A stretch of 64,000 nucleotides of DNA from Galbitalea sp036271875 (GTDB lineage: Bacteria; Actinomycetota; Actinomycetes; Actinomycetales; Microbacteriaceae): the NCBI GenBank assembly GCA_036271875.1, contig DATAZU010000002.1, positions 62,001 through 126,000 of the forward strand, written 5' to 3'. Each line of letters opens with the position of its first letter. Positions within the stretch are counted from its first letter, which is position 1. Both the position numbers and the translations under genes were made by a program. This document shows, piece after piece, positions 8,931 through 15,734 of this stretch. The notes beneath the pieces are model-generated. The model was not told the DNA's origin and did not search any database. It worked only from the letters and a program-made list of their open reading frames with translations.

Positions 8931-9782
8931 TCAGCCGGAGTACTGGATGTCGATCGAGTCCTGGCTGAAACCCCGCGAGCGGTACAGGGCGATGGCGGGA
9001 GCGTTGTCGGCTTCGACGTAGAGGTGCGCGTGGCGGATGCCGCGGGATGCGAGCCGGGCCAGGCCGGCGTCGAAGAGGGTTGCGCCAAGGTGCTCGCCCT
9101 GGTGGCCCGGGTCGACACCGACGACATAGAACTCGCCGCGCGAGCCCTCGACCTTGAGCCAGCAGTACCCGATCATCCGGCCGTTCTGACGGAGAACAAG
9201 AAAGTCATCGGCACTGAACCAGTCTTCGCCTTCGAGTTGTTCGAGATCCTGCTTCGTGACCTTGCCCTGCTCCGGGTGCGTCGCGAACGTTCGGGCGTTC
9301 AGCGCGACCCATTCGTCCTCGTCCTGCCCGACCTCGAATACTTCGGTCCATGAGCTCGTCGAAGGGCCGTTGCTCGGAGCACGTCCTTCGACTAACTCAG
9401 GGACCGGTCCCACGAGATGGAGCAACTCGCGGTCGGCGCGTAGACCGTACTTTCTTGCGAGTGCCCGCGCGGCCGGGTGGTCGCCGTGGGCCCAGAAGAC
9501 GTTGATGCCGCGACTGAGCAGGTCTTCAAGCATACGAGTGCCAAGACCGCGACCCCGAGCATCCGGATTCACTACAAACTCGGCTTCGACCTCGGTGACG
9601 AGAGCGGCCGCGTCGCGTTCGATGGCGACGAGGTCGCGCTTGCCGAGTCGATAGTCGACGAGCGCCTGGTCGGAAAACGGGGGAGCGCCATCGCTCTCAC
9701 GAGCTCGACGGGCAAGCTCGGAGACCCACTCTTCGAGAGCCTCAGGGCGGCGGTCAGGAACCGATCGCGGAGAGGCGCTCAT
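8931..9782 (-). CDS. mshD: Mycothiol synthase (acetyltransferase MshD)
   Basis: 283 residues with two GNAT halves. The C-terminal half has VVGVDPGHQGEHLGATL, the acetyl-CoA loop, then ALYRSRGF; the N-terminal half has VVNPDARGRGLGTRML. MshD acetylates Cys-GlcN-Ins to finish mycothiol, the low-molecular-weight thiol of actinomycetes. The gene overlaps the upstream glnR-like gene by 29 bp, the same neighbour as in Mycobacterium (Rv0818-Rv0819). The linker between the halves (about residues 126-147) is encoded by an inserted palindromic repeat (9345-9405), which keeps the frame and adds residues absent from the core fold. Confidence 0.88.
   Translation of the reverse strand: MSASPRSVPDRRPEALEEWVSELARRARESDGAPPFSDQALVDYRLGKRDLVAIERDAAALVTEVEAEFVVNPDARGRGLGTRMLEDLLSRGINVFWAHGDHPAARALARKYGLRADRELLHLVGPVPELVEGRAPSNGPSTSSWTEVFEVGQDEDEWVALNARTFATHPEQGKVTKQDLEQLEGEDWFSADDFLVLRQNGRMIGYCWLKVEGSRGEFYVVGVDPGHQGEHLGATLFDAGLARLASRGIRHAHLYVEADNAPAIALYRSRGFSQDSIDIQYSG
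9345..9405. repeat. REP-like palindromic element inside mshD
   Basis: Left arm 9345-9365 and right arm 9385-9405 are 21-bp inverted copies matching at 18 positions (core TGAG, then GTCGAAGG), with a 19-nt loop. The same 21-bp word recurs at 35701-35721, and its core recurs inside ygfZ. It lies in frame within mshD and encodes a Pro/Ser-rich linker. Confidence 0.75.
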
Positions 9783-10443
9783 TCTCTTCTTCGTAGACGT
9801 TGAAGCGATATCCGACGTTGCGCACGGTTCCGATCAGCGATTCGAGATCGCCGAGCTTGGCTCGCAGGCGCCGCACGTGCACGTCCACGGTGCGTGTCCC
9901 GCCGAAGTAGTCGTATCCCCAGACCTCGCTCAGCAGCTGTTCGCGAGTGAAAACGCGAGACGGATGTGTTGCAAAGAATCGCAGCAACTCGAACTCCTTG
10001 AACGTGAGGTCGAGCGGGCGCCCGTGCACCTTCGCCGAGTAGCTTGCTTCGTCGATGACGACACCGGAGGCCTGGATCTTGGAGCTCGAGGTATCTTCGA
10101 GCGAACGTCCGATGACCAGGCGAATGCGAGCATCCACCTCGGCCGGGCCCGCAGCCTCAAGCACGACGTCGTCGACTCCCCAGTCCGGACTCACCGCGGT
10201 GAGGCCGCCCTCGGTCAGCACAAGCACGAGCGGAACATTGAGCCCGGTTGTCCGAAGAATCTTGCAGAGCGACTTCGCGCTCGCAAGATCCGCGCGCGCA
10301 TCGACGAAAATCAGGTCGCAGGTTGGCGCATTAATGAGGGATGCCGGTGACGCCGGAATCTGGCGCACGCGATGGCTCAACAAGCCAAGTGCGGGAAGGA
10401 CCTCAGTGTCGACCGCAGAGGTTAGGATCAACAGCTGCGCCAA
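9754..10443 (-). CDS. glnR: GlnR-like winged-helix response-regulator-fold transcription factor
   Basis: 229 residues from a TTG start with GGAGG (10449-10453) five bases upstream; an ATG at 10485 without a ribosome site is the alternative. Residues 1-120 have the receiver fold but with the GlnR-type sequence (LLILTSAVDTEVLPALGLL, later LVLTEGGLTAVSPDWGVDD), without a clear acidic phosphorylation pocket. The C-terminal part is an OmpR-type winged helix (RPLDLTFKEFELLRFF, TREQLLSEVWGYDYFGGTRT, VRNVGYRF). GlnR controls nitrogen assimilation in actinomycetes. Its position before mshD matches Rv0818. The assignment is by motif memory and synteny. Confidence 0.82.
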   Translation of the reverse strand: MAQLLILTSAVDTEVLPALGLLSHRVRQIPASPASLINAPTCDLIFVDARADLASAKSLCKILRTTGLNVPLVLVLTEGGLTAVSPDWGVDDVVLEAAGPAEVDARIRLVIGRSLEDTSSSKIQASGVVIDEASYSAKVHGRPLDLTFKEFELLRFFATHPSRVFTREQLLSEVWGYDYFGGTRTVDVHVRRLRAKLGDLESLIGTVRNVGYRFNVYEEENERLSAIGS

Positions 10444-10484
10444 CAGGTCCTCCAAAGTGCGTGTTGCACAGTCTACAAGCGCCA

Positions 10485-10490
10485 TACCAT
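10485..10490 (+). promoter_or_regulatory. Leaderless -10 element TACCAT
   Basis: TACCAT occupies positions -12 to -7 relative to the GTG at 10497, so transcription would begin at the start codon. A TTGCAC at 10464-10469 may act as -35 with a short 15-bp spacer. No ribosome site precedes the GTG, which supports a leaderless transcript. Confidence 0.45.
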
Positions 10491-10496
10491 GGTGGT

Positions 10497-10757
10497 GTGA
10501 CCTCATCTCTGCCAAGCATCGTCCCCATTTGGGTGGTAGCGATTGTCGGCGCTGTGCTGGTCGGAACCCTGTCGCATCCGACCGGAATCTACGGGTGGCT
10601 GTCCATCGTCCTTGTCGTTTCGGTACTTTTGACCTTCATCATCCAGCTTGCGCTCCCGACCAAAGATGGCCTGGTGATGCGGACGGCCGCCAGTATTGGC
10701 GGTGCGGCGATCCTGCTCGCCGTCGCTACGGCGGTGCTTGTGCTCGTTGGCGCGTAG
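10497..10757 (+). CDS. Small membrane protein, three hydrophobic segments
   Basis: 86 residues from a GTG start (MTSSLPSIVPIW). The frame stays open further upstream, but that part runs antisense over the glnR start and reads as low-quality Pro/Gly/Arg peptide. Three hydrophobic segments cover most of the chain: about residues 8-26, 29-48 and 61-84. I do not recognise a family. It is followed 9 bp later by another tiny membrane protein and then by the nitrobindin-like gene, so the three may form one transcript. A TANNNT box ending 6 bp before the GTG suggests leaderless expression. Confidence 0.7.
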   Translation: MTSSLPSIVPIWVVAIVGAVLVGTLSHPTGIYGWLSIVLVVSVLLTFIIQLALPTKDGLVMRTAASIGGAAILLAVATAVLVLVGA

Positions 10758-10766
10758 GATTCTTAC

Positions 10767-10877
10767 ATGATCGTCGCCCTGGAACTCACCTTTGTCGGCC
10801 TGCTTGTGCTGGCCGTCATCGCGATCGGTTTCGTCTCGCTCACCGTGCTGGTCAACCTCTTTAAGGGGCAGCGCTAA
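10767..10877 (+). CDS. 36-residue single-pass membrane protein
   Basis: ATG start, AGGA seven bases upstream (overlapping the previous stop), TAA stop. The peptide is almost one membrane helix (MIVALELTFVGLLVLAVIAI at the N-terminus) with a short basic tail ending KGQR. It is too short for ordinary gene finders. Spacing to both neighbours is tight (9 and 21 bp), which supports a real cistron. The function is unknown; it could be a subunit or regulator of a membrane complex. Confidence 0.55.
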   Translation: MIVALELTFVGLLVLAVIAIGFVSLTVLVNLFKGQR

Positions 10878-10898
10878 AGCTGCTTGGGTTGAGACAAG

Positions 10899-11495
10899 AT
10901 GTTTGATCTTGATGCGTCCCTGCCCGCCGAAATCGGACCGCTGTCCTGGCTCCTGGGCATCTGGGAGGGCTCCGGCGTTGTGCACTACGCGGTCGGCAAT
11001 GATGTTCGCGAGCACGAGTTCGGCCAGCGCGTCTCGTTCAGCCATGACGGACTGCCCTATCTGAACTACACCTCGAGTAGCTGGCTACTCGACCCCGAGC
11101 AAACGCCCCTCGCCCACGAGTCCGGATACTGGCGGCTGAGTCGAAAACTCGGCGACGGCGACCCCGGTCCCGCGATGCTGCCGGGAGCGGGGGAACGCCC
11201 GTTCGTCACCGCGGAATCCGTAGAGACGCTGCGCAACGAGTCGGGCGGTTTCGACATCGAGGTCTCGCTCCTTCATCCGGGCGGCGTGCACGAGTTGTAT
11301 CTCGGCCAGGTCAAGGGCCCGCGCATAGATCTCGCAACGGATGCCGTGATGCGATCAGCGACCGCCAAGGAGTACGCTGCGGCGACCCGCATTTACGGAC
11401 TGGTTGACGGTGCGCTGCTGTGGGCATGGGACATTGCGGCGCTCGGTCAGGATTTGCGCACGCACGCATCAGGGAGGCTCGAGCGAGTTGAGTAG
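10899..11495 (+). CDS. Nitrobindin-like heme-binding FABP-fold protein
   Basis: 198 residues. The N-terminal motif LLGIWEGSGVVHY matches the GxWxGxG signature of the nitrobindin/THAP4 family (mycobacterial Rv0813c is the closest type I recall). The all-beta barrel binds heme b and reacts with nitric oxide or peroxynitrite in characterised members. The end (residues 150-198) has the conserved LVDGALLWAWDIAALGQ block. The stop overlaps the start of ygfZ by 8 bp, so the two are coupled. The exact ligand here is not shown by sequence alone. Confidence 0.82.
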   Translation: MFDLDASLPAEIGPLSWLLGIWEGSGVVHYAVGNDVREHEFGQRVSFSHDGLPYLNYTSSSWLLDPEQTPLAHESGYWRLSRKLGDGDPGPAMLPGAGERPFVTAESVETLRNESGGFDIEVSLLHPGGVHELYLGQVKGPRIDLATDAVMRSATAKEYAAATRIYGLVDGALLWAWDIAALGQDLRTHASGRLERVE

Positions 11496-12627
11496 CGTAT
11501 TTGAGTCGTTGCCCGGCGCCGTCGGTTCGCCGCCCGAGCACTACGGCACCCCACTGGCTGAGCAGAAGCGTCTTGCCGAGGGTGATGCGATTGTCGACCT
11601 GTCCGATCGGGCCGTGCTGACGGTCACCGGCGAGGATCGCCTCACCTGGTTGGATTCCTTGACCTCACAGTCGATCGCGAAGCTCGCGCCGGGGGAGTCG
11701 GCCGAGACTCTGTTGCTCGACCCGAGTGGGCGACTCGAGTACGACATCCGCGTGCTGGACGATGGCGTGTCGACCTGGCTGCTGCTCGAAGCAACGGAAG
11801 CTGAAGGCCTGCATGCCTGGCTGAACCGCATGGTCTTCATGCTTCGCGTTGAGGTCGCAAATCGTTCGATCGACTACGCAACGATCGGAACGCTTGGCAC
11901 GCCGCGCCTTGAGCCGGCTGCGCCCAACGGGATGCCGCTGGTATGGCACGACCCGTGGGTTTCGGTGCAGCCGGGTGGGCACCAATACGCTCTCGCTATC
12001 GAGCATCCGGCCGCCGGATGGACGTACAGTGAGTTTCTCGTCCAGCGCGCGGCGATCGGGGAGCCCGACGCGGTCCCTGAGCCCGACGCGGTCCCTGAGC
12101 CTGTCGCGGTCCCTGAGCCTGTCGAAGGGCTCGAAGGCCACGTCGCCGGAACTCTCGCACTCGAAGCGCTCCGCATCGCGGCCTGGCGACCGCGACTCGC
12201 GACGGAGGCGGATCAGCGCACCATCCCGCACGAACTCGACTGGCTTCGCTCCGCGGTACACCTAACCAAAGGCTGCTACCGCGGGCAGGAGACAATCGCC
12301 AAGGTTCACAACCTCGGGCATCCGCCACGTCGCCTGGTGCTGCTCCATCTCGACGGTTCAGACGGGGTACTCCCGGAGCATGGCGATACCGTTCTCGCCG
12401 GCGACGCGGAGGTCGGACAGGTTACCTCTGTCGCGCTTCACTACGAGTTGGGCCCAATCGCGCTCGCCGTCGTCAAGCGATCGACCGATCCGGGCACCGA
12501 TCTCGTCGTGCGCTCCGCCGACGGGAACATCGCTGCGGCCCAGGAGGTCATCGTGCCGCCTTCGGCGGGTGCCGAAGCCGACATCCCAAAACTGCCTCGG
12601 CTGCGTGCGACGCCCACCGCTAGCTAA
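11488..12627 (+). CDS. ygfZ: YgfZ/GcvT-like folate-binding protein
   Basis: 379 residues from a TTG with GGGAGG about 10 bp upstream; the start lies inside the end of the nitrobindin gene. It has the family hallmark KGCYRGQE (near residue 263) whose Cys is needed for Fe-S cluster repair or assembly with tetrahydrofolate. N- and C-terminal parts have the GcvT-type fold. Between the two domains lies an in-frame 18-bp minisatellite (12067-12120) that encodes repeating Asp/Val-Ala-Val-Pro-Glu-Pro, followed by a half copy of the REP-like element. The gene is convergent with the methyltransferase gene and overlaps its end by 8 bp. Confidence 0.9.
   Translation: MSSVFESLPGAVGSPPEHYGTPLAEQKRLAEGDAIVDLSDRAVLTVTGEDRLTWLDSLTSQSIAKLAPGESAETLLLDPSGRLEYDIRVLDDGVSTWLLLEATEAEGLHAWLNRMVFMLRVEVANRSIDYATIGTLGTPRLEPAAPNGMPLVWHDPWVSVQPGGHQYALAIEHPAAGWTYSEFLVQRAAIGEPDAVPEPDAVPEPVAVPEPVEGLEGHVAGTLALEALRIAAWRPRLATEADQRTIPHELDWLRSAVHLTKGCYRGQETIAKVHNLGHPPRRLVLLHLDGSDGVLPEHGDTVLAGDAEVGQVTSVALHYELGPIALAVVKRSTDPGTDLVVRSADGNIAAAQEVIVPPSAGAEADIPKLPRLRATPTAS
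12067..12130 (+). repeat. 18-bp in-frame minisatellite with REP-like end, inside ygfZ
   Basis: Three consecutive 18-bp units of the form G(A/T)CGCGGTCCCTGAGCC(C/T) at 12067-12084, 12085-12102 and 12103-12120, followed by GTCGAAGGGC. The unit end plus this tail equals the REP-like word found in mshD. The period is six codons, so copy-number change keeps the frame. Confidence 0.85.
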
Positions 12628-13396
12628 CAGGCGCGATCGACTCCCACCGCACCGACAGTTCGCCGAGTCGCCAGCGGCTCTTCGTTCCTTCGATGGGCCA
12701 GCCGGCCCCGCGCATCCCTTGCGCCGTGGCAATCCAGCGCTGAGATGGGCCGTAGACGCTCAGCGGGGAATTCACCTGCCAGATGCGGTCGAGATCTTCG
12801 AGAAATCGGTGGATGTGCTCGCCTGGGACGTTTCGATGGATGAGAACTTTCGGAAGGCGCTCCGCCACGATGGACGGTTTGTCGAGTTCGGCGAGACGAA
12901 GACTCACCGTGAAGAGTTTCGGCCCTGTCGAGGTGAGAGTGACCCACGAGCACACCCGTCCGGTCTCGTTGCAGGTACCCTCGACAAGCGCGCCGCCGGG
13001 CTGCAGGCGGGCGAGCATCCGCTCCCAGTTGCTCGCCACCTCGGACTCGTCGTACTGCCGCAGGACATTCATGGCGCGGATGATCGTGGCCTGTCGTCCG
13101 CCGGGGAGCGGTACCTCGAATCCGCCGAGTCGAAAACTGACGCCGGGCCGCGCGTCCCGGCTGGCGAGTTCGACCCGCGCCGGATCGATTTCGACACCGA
13201 TGACCTCGATGTCGGGCCGAATCTTCGCGAGCCGCCGGTACAACTCGAGGCTCGTCGTTGCACTGGCTCCGTAACCCAGATCAACGACCAGCGGATCGCT
13301 GGCCAGGCGCAGCGCCGGAAGCGTGCCAATCCAGCGGTCGACGCGTCGCAGCCGGTTGACACCCGTCGTCCCGCGCGTGATGCGTCCCTCCGCCAT
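12620..13396 (-). CDS. Class I SAM-dependent methyltransferase
   Basis: 258 residues starting at ATG 13394-13396; the open frame before it has no coding character. The SAM site is near residue 40: VVDLGYGASATTSLEL, followed by VIGVEIDPARVELA (motif II acidic residue) and the segment IIRAMNVLRQYDE. These support SAM binding. The substrate is unknown; there is an Arg-rich N-terminus that could contact nucleic acid. It is convergent with ygfZ and divergent from gpmA. The divergent region carries two copies of a palindromic operator (13418-13432, 13488-13502). Confidence 0.75.
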   Translation of the reverse strand: MAEGRITRGTTGVNRLRRVDRWIGTLPALRLASDPLVVDLGYGASATTSLELYRRLAKIRPDIEVIGVEIDPARVELASRDARPGVSFRLGGFEVPLPGGRQATIIRAMNVLRQYDESEVASNWERMLARLQPGGALVEGTCNETGRVCSWVTLTSTGPKLFTVSLRLAELDKPSIVAERLPKVLIHRNVPGEHIHRFLEDLDRIWQVNSPLSVYGPSQRWIATAQGMRGAGWPIEGTKSRWRLGELSVRWESIAPVS

Positions 13397-13415
13397 CCCC
13401 CCATTCTTCCGTTCC

Positions 13416-13503
13416 CACCTGTTGTGCAGGTATCGCACGCCTCCGGTCACAGACCTACTGGGCAAACGGGGGTTTTCGCGCCGCAGTACCTGAACAACAG
13501 GTG
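13416..13503. promoter_or_regulatory. Two ACCTG-N5-CAGGT palindromes between divergent genes
   Basis: ACCTGTTGTGCAGGT at 13417-13431 and ACCTGAACAACAGGT at 13488-13502 are each near-perfect dyads with a 5-bp spacer, 71 bp apart. Together they also form a 17-bp inverted repeat differing at one base. The second ends about 27 bp before the gpmA ATG. This looks like a dimeric repressor site pair; the protein is unknown. Confidence 0.6.
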
Positions 13504-13529
13504 AGGGGGGCCACGAATAGGCTTGGGGC

Positions 13530-14273
13530 ATGACTTCGACGCTCATCCTGCTTCGCCACGGCAATTCCGACTGGAACCAGAAGAACCTCTTCACCGGATG
13601 GGTGGATGTCCGGCTCAGCGAGCAGGGCGTGACGGAAGCGAAGCGCGCCGGAGAGCTGCTTGCCGAATCGGGGCTCAAGCCAACGATTCTCTACACGAGC
13701 GTGCTGACCCGTGCCATCCAGACCGCGAATCTCGCACTCGAGGTCGCCGACCGACTGTGGATTCCCGTGAAGCGCAACTGGCGACTCAACGAGCGCCACT
13801 ACGGGGCCCTGCAGGGCCTGGACAAGGCCGAAACTCTCGAGAAGTACGGGCCGGAGAAATTCCAGGAGTGGCGCCGCTCGTTCGACGTTCCGCCCCCGCC
13901 GCTCGCGGACGACGCCGAGTACAGCCAGGTGCATGACGAGCGCTACGCCAACATCGACGGGGAGATCCCGCGCACAGAGTCGCTGAAGCTGGTAATCGAC
14001 CGTCTGCTTCCGTACTGGGCATCCGACATCACGAAGGACCTCGCCGCGGGCGAGACCGTGCTCGTTACGGCGCATGGCAACTCACTTCGCGCGCTCATCA
14101 AACACCTCGATGGCATCAGCGACGCCGACATTGCCGAACTAAATGTTCCGACGGGCATCCCGCTGGTCTACGAGTTGGATGATTCGTTCCAGCCGACGAA
14201 GCCTGCGGCATATCTCGACCCGGACGCCGCCGCCGCGGGCGCCGCTGCAGTCGCGAACCAGGGCAAGAAATAG
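13530..14273 (+). CDS. gpmA: Phosphoglycerate mutase, cofactor-dependent
   Basis: 247 residues. The RHG motif (LLRHGNSDWNQKNLFTGW) holds the His that is phosphorylated by 2,3-bisphosphoglycerate; LNERHYGALQGLDK and VLVTAHGNSLRALIKHLDG supply the rest of the active site. It interconverts 3- and 2-phosphoglycerate in glycolysis. The C-terminus ends in an Ala-rich tail. An unknown gene follows 11 bp later and both end at the strong hairpin at 14831-14893. Confidence 0.96.
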   Translation: MTSTLILLRHGNSDWNQKNLFTGWVDVRLSEQGVTEAKRAGELLAESGLKPTILYTSVLTRAIQTANLALEVADRLWIPVKRNWRLNERHYGALQGLDKAETLEKYGPEKFQEWRRSFDVPPPPLADDAEYSQVHDERYANIDGEIPRTESLKLVIDRLLPYWASDITKDLAAGETVLVTAHGNSLRALIKHLDGISDADIAELNVPTGIPLVYELDDSFQPTKPAAYLDPDAAAAGAAAVANQGKK

Positions 14274-14284
14274 GCGCGACCCGG

Positions 14285-14836
14285 ATGGTCTACTGGGACG
14301 ATCTGGGTTTTCCAACGAACTACCGGGTTGATGCCGACCCCGAGTTTCCGGGCGATGGGCACTGGGACTACCCGCAGCGCCGCGTCTTCAAGCCGAATAG
14401 CCGGCTTGAGGGTGGCCCGCAGGCGCTGATCCGGCCGTCCAGCTCTGATCCGTGGATATTGGTGACCGCATTCAGCGGACTTGGTGCGCTCTACGCCACG
14501 GCCAATCCCGACGTGCTCTGCGTGTTCGAACAGTTTGAGCGGCTAGTGCTCGTCGACGTGAATGACCCATCAATTCAGATGATGGTCGAGAGCGTCTATC
14601 CAGTGCGCGTGGCTGCGTCCGTTGACCAGGGCCTGTTGCTCGTATCTGACTGGACGGGTGTCACCGCCATCGGAGCCACCGGGGTCAGGTGGATCACGTC
14701 GGGTTTGCCGCTCGATGACTTCAAGGTCACGCGAGCGGATGGCGACCGCATTTACTACCGTGGTGTGAAACCGGCAACCGCAATCGAGGTGCGCGGTTCG
14801 CTGGATGCGCGCACCGGAGCAATCCACCATCCGTGA
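14285..14836 (+). CDS. Conserved-looking hypothetical protein after gpmA
   Basis: 183 residues, no signal peptide or membrane segment. It begins MVYWDDLGFPTNYRVD and is rich in short beta-like stretches with repeated hydrophobic turns (LVTAFSGLGALYAT, LVLVDVNDPSIQMM, LLLVSDWTGVTAIG), as in a beta-propeller or beta-sandwich domain. I do not recognise the family. It is 11 bp after gpmA and its stop sits inside the left arm of the bidirectional terminator, so it ends the gpmA transcript. A function in sugar metabolism cannot be claimed. Confidence 0.72.
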   Translation: MVYWDDLGFPTNYRVDADPEFPGDGHWDYPQRRVFKPNSRLEGGPQALIRPSSSDPWILVTAFSGLGALYATANPDVLCVFEQFERLVLVDVNDPSIQMMVESVYPVRVAASVDQGLLLVSDWTGVTAIGATGVRWITSGLPLDDFKVTRADGDRIYYRGVKPATAIEVRGSLDARTGAIHHP

Positions 14837-14893
14837 GGGGCGGCAGAAGGCCCCAACCCGGAGGGTTTCAGGGCCTTCTGCCGCCCCTCACGG
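14831..14893. terminator. Bidirectional terminator, 23-bp perfect stem
   Basis: Arms 14831-14853 and 14871-14893 are perfect inverted repeats of 23 bp. The loop itself contains a further AACCC/GGGTT mini-stem. It separates the plus-strand gpmA transcript from minus-strand phoU and even includes the stop codon of the upstream gene. Confidence 0.9.
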
Positions 14894-14908
14894 AAAAGCA
14901 GTATGGCG

Positions 14909-15563
14909 CTACGCTTCGACCGGGATCCAGTCGCCGGTCGCGAGGTACTGCACCTTCTTGGCAATCGAGACCGCGTGGTCGGCGAAGCGTTCGTGGTAGC
15001 GCGACGCCAGGGTCGAATCGACCGTGTCGATGGCCTCGCCCTTCCAGGTCTCGCCGAGCACCTTGTCGAACACGGAAAGGTGCAGCGCGTCGATCTTGTC
15101 GTCCTCGTTGCGGATGGCCTCGGCGATCGCCAGGTCCTCGGTCTTCAGCAGCTCGACGAGCATCTTGGCGATCTCGACATCCAGCGTTCCCATTTGCTGG
15201 AACGTCGGGCGCAGGCTCTTCGGAACGACCTTGTCCGGGAAGCGATAGCGGGCCAGCTGGGCAATGTGCTCGCTCATGTCGCCCATCCGCTCGAGCGACG
15301 CGCTGATGCGCAGTGCGCTGACCACGATGCGAAGGTCACGGGCGACGGGCTGCTGACGGGCGAGGATGTTGATGGCCAGCTCGTCGAGCTCAAGCGCAAG
15401 AACGTCGATCTTGCTGTCGTCGGCGATCACCGTCTCGGCGAGAGAAACATTGGACTCGTTGAATGCTCGCGTTGCGTGCTCGATGGAAATCGCGACCAGA
15501 TCAGCAATTTCGACGAGGCGATCCTGTACCTCGCGCAGCTCCTGCTGAAATACTTCGCGCATC
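14909..15563 (-). CDS. phoU: Phosphate transport regulator PhoU
   Basis: 217 residues from the ATG at 15561-15563 (MREVFQQELREVQDRLVEI), preceded by AAGGA; the frame is open 19 codons further but with Arg-rich, unlikely sequence. Two PhoU three-helix repeats are visible, each with the metal-binding style E/DxxxD (IADDSKIDVLALELDEL and RNEDDKIDALHLSVF). PhoU damps the PhoR/SenX3 kinase when phosphate is high. It is divergent from senX3, as expected for a shared regulatory region. Confidence 0.95.
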
Positions 15564-15702
15564 GTCGTGTCAATCCTTATCCTGCGGGCGCGGCTGACCC
15601 GCACAGTCCTTGCGGCCACAATGACCCGCCAAAGTAAACGACGGGTGGCCGCCGTTTGAACAATCGGAAAAGCGGTCTGAGCATAAAGCGCCCGAACCTC
15701 GG

Positions 15703-15727
15703 GGTCACCTCAAGTTCTTACTAATCT
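15703..15727 (+). promoter_or_regulatory. senX3 promoter with weak PHO-box-like pair
   Basis: GGTCACC (15703-15709) and GTTCTTA (15714-15720) are 11 bp apart and resemble the pstS units. A TAATCT -10 at 15722-15727 is 7 bp before the senX3 ATG, implying a leaderless or nearly leaderless transcript. Autoregulation by RegX3 is suggested, not shown. Confidence 0.35.
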
Positions 15728-15734
15728 AGTCGCT

